A DNA stretch of 64,000 bases from Tricholomella constricta. Its lineage: Eukaryota > Basidiomycota > Agaricomycetes > Agaricales > Lyophyllaceae. A program made the translations under genes and the position numbers. Shown here piece after piece: positions 59,689-64,000 of the stretch; within the stretch, counting starts at the first letter, position 1, and every line of letters starts with the position of its first letter. Under the pieces are notes generated by a model. That model was not told where the DNA came from and searched no databases. It was given only the letters and a program-made list of their open reading frames with translations. The stretch covers positions 333,670 through 397,669 of the forward strand of contig JAACJP010000042.1 of assembly GCA_013368375.1 (NCBI GenBank), written 5' to 3'.

Positions 59689-61704
59689 AAAACCTACGAC
59701 TCGTCGACCATTCCGCCCGCAACCCGACAAGAAGCTAAAGCCCGAACCCTCCGTGCCGAAATTCGCGCTGCTCTCGGACAAGCCGACACCGACTCAGAAT
59801 CGCTCTCCCCGTTCTTCCGCTCAGTAACCCCACACCGCGCGATCCATAACAACCTCAGCCCGCTCTTCTATAGCCCTTCGTCGACACTACCGTCGCCTAC
59901 CCCGACCGATCAAACACCGCTCCCCGAACCAACCGCGCAACCCGACCTAGCTTTCGACCCCTTTGCGTCGGAACCTCCTACCACTGATCAAGGAGTTGAA
60001 TTTAGACTCCCCTATCTATCGCCCGCGACCCCAGAAATCTCAGATTCTTCTTCACCGTCGTATTCCCCCTCCCCGTCCCCTATCCCGAAGCCAATACCAT
60101 CTATCATGGCACAACCACCAATCATTATAAAGCCGATGCCCGCACGCGGACAAAGCTCGGCACCGACGTTCGTGCCCGAACGTGCGCGTGAACTGCGCCG
60201 ATATTTCTCGGACTTAAATCATCTCTTCATCGAGTGTAACGTCGTAGATGAACAAGAGCAGAAAACGCACACTACGCGATACACCGACATCGATACCGCG
60301 GATCTGTGGGAGCAACTTGACGAGTTCGCGGTCGGCACCACATACGACGATTGGCGAAAAGCGATAATGGCGCTTTACCCAGGCGCAAGCGAAGAAAGAA
60401 AGTATTCAATGGCCGACCTCGACTACCTGATCAGGGAACGACACCGACTCGGGATCCAGTCGAATAGCGACCTCGGGGAATATTACCGACAGTTCCTTTC
60501 TGTTACCCAGTTCCTTGTCAGCAAAAACCGACTTTCGATAAACGAACGCGACCGCCAATTCCGTCGCGCGTTCCAGTCAGATCTATGGTCAAAGATCCAT
60601 CGCAGGCTCGAGATCCTAAATCCGAACCACCATCCCGACGACCCCTACGCCACAGAAACCGTTCGCGCTGCAGCTGAACATATCCTCCACGGAACAAACG
60701 CCGGCCAACGACAGGAAGCGCCATCGGGCGCGCCCCCACAAATTACGATCGCGCCAAGCGGGTCGTTAACGGGCGCGACCAAGTCGCCTAGCACGGGACA
60801 GCCCCTCAAGTTGGAAGAGCTCTACGAAAGAATAAACCTGTTGGAACAACATATCCAACGCTTAGGACAAGACAAAGGAAGCGACGGCGGCCGACCGAAT
60901 CAGTCACCTAATGACAACTGCCACTTCTGCGGTGGTGAAGGACATTATATTCCTAACTGTCCCATACATCAAACATACGCGACCGAAGGACGCTGCCGAC
61001 GAACCGACGACAACAAAATAGGTCTGCCAAGCGGCGCGCGCATACCGGCGGGAACCCCAGGTCGATACATAAAAGACAAGTTAGACGAGTGGCACAGACG
61101 CAACCCCGGCCAAATGGCGACAGGACAGCTATCAGCGAACGCGAACCCGACCGAAAGCATGATGTTGGAAATACTACAGTTTAACGACGTCACCGACCAT
61201 GACCTAAAAATCGAGGATCGCATGATCGTGTTAGAACGAGAACTCAACACCCTGCGCGCAAGGAAAGAGGTGTTCGACGGCGTAGAACTTATTAGCCGCG
61301 CACCGCAAAAGCGACCCGTCACGGTCGAAACCGTTCAAGACGCCGACCAACCAAGGATCGCACCAGTCAACAAGTCAGCGCCCGCGTCGCAGCCCGTCTC
61401 GGGCGCGACGAAAGGCCAAGCCAAGGCTCCCCCGCCACCGTCCAACATACCTCTGACCCCCAGTAGCAAGACCGACGCCACAGGCACTGCCCGCGACCAG
61501 ACTCCAGTACACCCTTTTTCTAACATTCCCGAGAACCGATACATCCCTCCTACCACGCGAAACTTAGCCGCCACGGAGAAGGCGAAAGCCGACAGCGCGT
61601 ATCGCACACAAGCGCCCATTACAGATCCGACCAAATCAACGACTCTATTCGAACGCGCACTCGACGCCACCATACCGTCACAGTTCGAGAACTCTGCGGG
61701 GTAG
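59689..61704 (+). CDS. Element H Gag
   Basis: The first in-frame ATG is at 60106 and gives 532 codons. The same frame is open upstream to a TAA just before 59689, without an ATG, and reads ATRQEAKARTLRAEIRAALG like a real N-terminus. An ATT at 59710 may be a lost ATG, or the start may be spliced or non-ATG. Capsid-like segments (TYDDWRKAIMALYPGASEER, LGEYYRQFLSVTQFLVSKNR) precede a zinc knuckle, CHFCGGEGHYIPNC. A Pro- and Thr-rich C-terminus follows. The stop is at 61702-61704. Confidence 0.85.
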   Translation, partial: KTYDSSTIPPATRQEAKARTLRAEIRAALGQADTDSESLSPFFRSVTPHRAIHNNLSPLFYSPSSTLPSPTPTDQTPLPEPTAQPDLAFDPFASEPPTTDQGVEFRLPYLSPATPEISDSSSPSYSPSPSPIPKPIPSIMAQPPIIIKPMPARGQSSAPTFVPERARELRRYFSDLNHLFIECNVVDEQEQKTHTTRYTDIDTADLWEQLDEFAVGTTYDDWRKAIMALYPGASEERKYSMADLDYLIRERHRLGIQSNSDLGEYYRQFLSVTQFLVSKNRLSINERDRQFRRAFQSDLWSKIHRRLEILNPNHHPDDPYATETVRAAAEHILHGTNAGQRQEAPSGAPPQITIAPSGSLTGATKSPSTGQPLKLEELYERINLLEQHIQRLGQDKGSDGGRPNQSPNDNCHFCGGEGHYIPNCPIHQTYATEGRCRRTDDNKIGLPSGARIPAGTPGRYIKDKLDEWHRRNPGQMATGQLSANANPTESMMLEILQFNDVTDHDLKIEDRMIVLERELNTLRARKEVFDGVELISRAPQKRPVTVETVQDADQPRIAPVNKSAPASQPVSGATKGQAKAPPPPSNIPLTPSSKTDATGTARDQTPVHPFSNIPENRYIPPTTRNLAATEKAKADSAYRTQAPITDPTKSTTLFERALDATIPSQFENSAG

Positions 61705-62408
61705 CGCCAGAGGTTCGCGGAAAGTTTAGGGAAGCTAATACCCCGAAGCGCATCGTCGCCGGCAACCTCACAACGGTATACCAAGAAGTCCCCACGTCGG
61801 CGTTCATTGAGGAACTCGACGCACTACCTTGCGAATCCAACAGCGACAACGCGACGCCACCGCCCGGAGCGCTAGTCACCGGCGACATCTACGACACGTA
61901 TTACCAGACACTACTACCTGGCGAGCATCCGGACCGACTGATCGTCGCAATGGAATCGCATGCACTCAGATCGATCATGATAATGGTCGACGCAAGAGAA
62001 CAGATAGAAAGCATCGTCGACAGCGGGTGCCAGATCATAGCCATGTCGGAAGAAGTTTGCCATGGACTAGGGGTCAAATACGACCCAACTATAGTGCTAC
62101 AGATGCAATCAGCGAACGGAACAACCGACCCGTCGCTCGGTCTAGCACGAAACGTACCTTGTACGATAGGAGAGGTCACGCTCTACCTCCAAATGCACGT
62201 CATTCGCAACCCCGCATACGATATACTCCTCGGCCGCCCGTTCGACGTACTTACTTGCTCTAACGTGAAAACGAGATCCGCCGACGATACGATCATAACC
62301 ATCACCGACCCGAACACTCGAGAGGTCATCGCGATACCGACCTTCGCGCGCGGACAACGTCGCCGCCCCAAAACCGACGTAAATTTTCGTATACTCTCGA
62401 GGAAATAA
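61683..62408 (+). CDS. Element H protease (-1 frame relative to Gag)
   Basis: An open frame that overlaps the end of gag and has no early ATG (first at 61950), so a Gag-Pro frameshift is likely. It encodes an aspartic protease: ESIVDSGCQIIAMSEEV (catalytic DSG) and AYDILLGRPFDVL, the usual second motif. It ends in TAA at 62406. An AAATTTT heptamer at 62381-62387 lies in the correct phase (A-AAT-TTT) for a second -1 shift into RT. No canonical slippery heptamer was found at the gag-protease overlap. Confidence 0.82.
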   Translation, partial: VRELCGVAPEVRGKFREANTPKRIVAGNLTTVYQEVPTSAFIEELDALPCESNSDNATPPPGALVTGDIYDTYYQTLLPGEHPDRLIVAMESHALRSIMIMVDAREQIESIVDSGCQIIAMSEEVCHGLGVKYDPTIVLQMQSANGTTDPSLGLARNVPCTIGEVTLYLQMHVIRNPAYDILLGRPFDVLTCSNVKTRSADDTIITITDPNTREVIAIPTFARGQRRRPKTDVNFRILSRK

Positions 62409-64000
62409 GTCGAGATCACGGCGATCTTGCACTCCTCCTCGAGTACGACCCACTAAGCTATACCCCGACTGTCCTTTCTTTCTGCGAACTACCAACCGAA
62501 TTTAATAGCGACGCCACCTACGACGCGCAACTAGCCTCACTCTACGTCGCGGCATCCGAACTAACCACACCAGCAATCGCCGACCAATCCGTTAATACCA
62601 ACTCTGCCCCTCTGGAACGAACGACCCTCTGCACTATTTTACCGAACAACGAGCGCCATAGTGGACGCCACACCCAATCCCTGACCAACGCCGCCACCGA
62701 CGCCTTCGTTGTGAAAATCAAAGGCGTACAAACCAAAAAGAAGTACAAACCAGTAGCGCAAAAAGTGCGATCGATCATAGCAAGTTGTCCCGACCACTTC
62801 CGCATCGAGCGCAAAATATCGGGCGACCCTCTCGCCGACATGCCGACTCTGCTCCCCAACCCGCCACCTTTCCAACCCACCGGCCGCTACACTCTAGAGC
62901 GAAAAAACGACTTAGACCGTGAACACCCAGACTTCTTAACGCCCTCCGAACGAGCAATTATGCACGACCTCATGTGTAAGCAGAATCTCGCTTTCGCATG
63001 GGACGATTCCGAACGCGGTAGTTTTCGATCGGATTTCTTTCCCCCTATCGATATCCCGGTCGTTGCACATACACCCTGGATCGAACGAAATATCCCCATA
63101 CCGCCTGGCATCTACGATGAAGTTTGCGACATTATCAAAACTAAACTCGCCGCCGGCGTTTACGAACCGTCCAACTCCAGCTACCGATCGCGTTGGTTTT
63201 GCACTCTAAAGAAAAATGGCAAATTCCGCCTCGTCCACAGCCTCGAACCGCTCAACCGAGTAACCATCCGACACTCGGGTGTCACTCCGATACCAGACCA
63301 TGTCGCTGAACAATTCGCCGGTCGCATTTGTGGCGCAATGTTAGACCTGTTTGTCGGCTACGACGAACGGCTAATCGCACCATCGTCGCGCGACCTTACC
63401 ACTTTCCAAACACATTTCGGCGCGTTACGCCTAGTCACCTTACCTATGGGCTGGACCAACTCCGTCCCAATCTTCCACGACGACGTCACTCACATCCTGC
63501 AACCGGAGATCCCGGACTATACACTGCCTTATATCGACGACGCTGCTATAAAGGGACCAGCAACTTGGTACCCCGACCCGGGCACAGGATTGCCGAAAAC
63601 ACACCCCGACAATGCCGACGTGCGATTCGCGATCTGGGAGTTTTTCAACAACGTTAACCGAATCCTCCAGCGCATGAAGTACTGCGGCGGCACCTTCTCC
63701 GGCAAGAAGCTGACTTTATGCGCCCCACAATTTAAAGTCCTCGGACACGTCTGCACGCCCAATGGTCGCATACCCGACGCGGACCGACTCGCTTTACTAC
63801 GTAATTGGAAGTCGTGCGCCACCCTATCAGAGTTACGCGCGTTTTTAGGAACGGTCGGAGTACTAAGGATATTCGTCAAAAACTTTGCTCATCGCGCACA
63901 CCACCTCGTAAAACTAACCCGCAAGGATGCAGTCTTCGAGTTCGGCCCCGACCAGATCGCAGCGCAGCGCGACATCGTCGAGGCGATCGCAGAAGCGAAA
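62387..64000 (+). CDS. Element H reverse transcriptase, 3' end beyond the window
   Basis: An open frame, -1 to the protease, running without a stop from the presumed frameshift site to the edge (about 538 codons visible). It contains WIERNIPIPPGIYDEVCDII, the RT fingers (RSRWFCTLKKNGKFRLVHSL), MLDLFVGYDERLIAPSSRDL (first Asp region), LVTLPMGWTNSVPIF and the catalytic YIDD (LPYIDDAAIKGP). Connection motifs (KVLGHVCTPNGRIPD, LRAFLGTVGVLRIFVKNFAH) follow. It resembles the RT of widespread agaricomycete gypsy elements. No lesion was seen. Confidence 0.9.

Larger units (their letters stand above)
58616..64000 (+). mobile_element. Element H: Ty3/gypsy element, truncated by the window edge
   Basis: Gag, protease and RT lie in order on the plus strand and continue past 64000. 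The upstream part (58616-59688) is non-coding and includes a CGACCGAC-rich stretch (58675-58745) and a TATA-like GTATAGTATAAAAACG (about 59143). It is probably the 5' LTR and leader, but no boundary can be set without the second LTR. Confidence 0.8.

Overview
The window is a stretch of a filamentous basidiomycete chromosome, most likely Agaricomycetes. The pointers are a laccase with twelve introns, most of them 50-65 bases long, a DUF6593-type gene (a fungal family), and Ty3/gypsy, DIRS and Copia families of the kind that crowd mushroom genomes. Only four complete host-like genes can be read: a small SnoaL/NTF2-like protein (2998-3594), a laccase (6999-9281), a DUF6593-type protein (18809-19458, minus) and a Vti1-type Qb-SNARE (19882-20798). 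A fifth, unrecognised host gene on the minus strand (about 10390-18101) is broken by an in-frame stop, a 300-base palindromic foldback element and a complete LTR retrotransposon. An alpha/beta-hydrolase (22954-23632) is a decayed pseudogene.

From about 21 kb the window is a nest of mobile elements. Names used here: A (11746-17859, minus) and E (45442-51669, plus) are two Ty3-like elements of one family with 4-base target duplications. C (26118-26914) is a small non-coding relative with the same primer-binding site. D (28843-31120) is a chromovirus with most of gag-pol deleted. F (33134-44104, plus) is an 11-kb chromovirus with identical LTRs. F' (31121-31842 plus 54572-54914) is an older broken F copy. 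A DIRS-type tyrosine-recombinase retroelement on the minus strand (31843-54571) sits in the F' LTR and is itself interrupted by F (in the recombinase gene) and E (in the reverse transcriptase gene). G (57674-about 58600, minus) is an integrase-chromodomain remnant facing an intact three-exon cysteine-cluster gene (55478-57459). H (from about 58616) runs off the right edge in the middle of its reverse transcriptase.

The most unusual signal is in element F. Its LTR, 5' leader, gag, pol, a third ORF and 3' UTR are filled with perfect short inverted repeats (stems of 7-12 bp, loops of about 1-17 bases), often one every 30-60 bases. I did not see this in A, E or the DIRS element. F also shows a UGA-CUA stop between gag and pol in one continuous frame, which is a classical readthrough context, and a 984-codon third ORF that I do not recognise. 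Element H has gag, protease and RT in three successive -1 frames, with an A-AAU-UUU heptamer at the protease/RT junction. The 25.8-28.2 kb stretch holds tRNA-like sequences, a TGACTCA-rich array, a 178-base tandem duplication with repeated hairpins, and a minisatellite.
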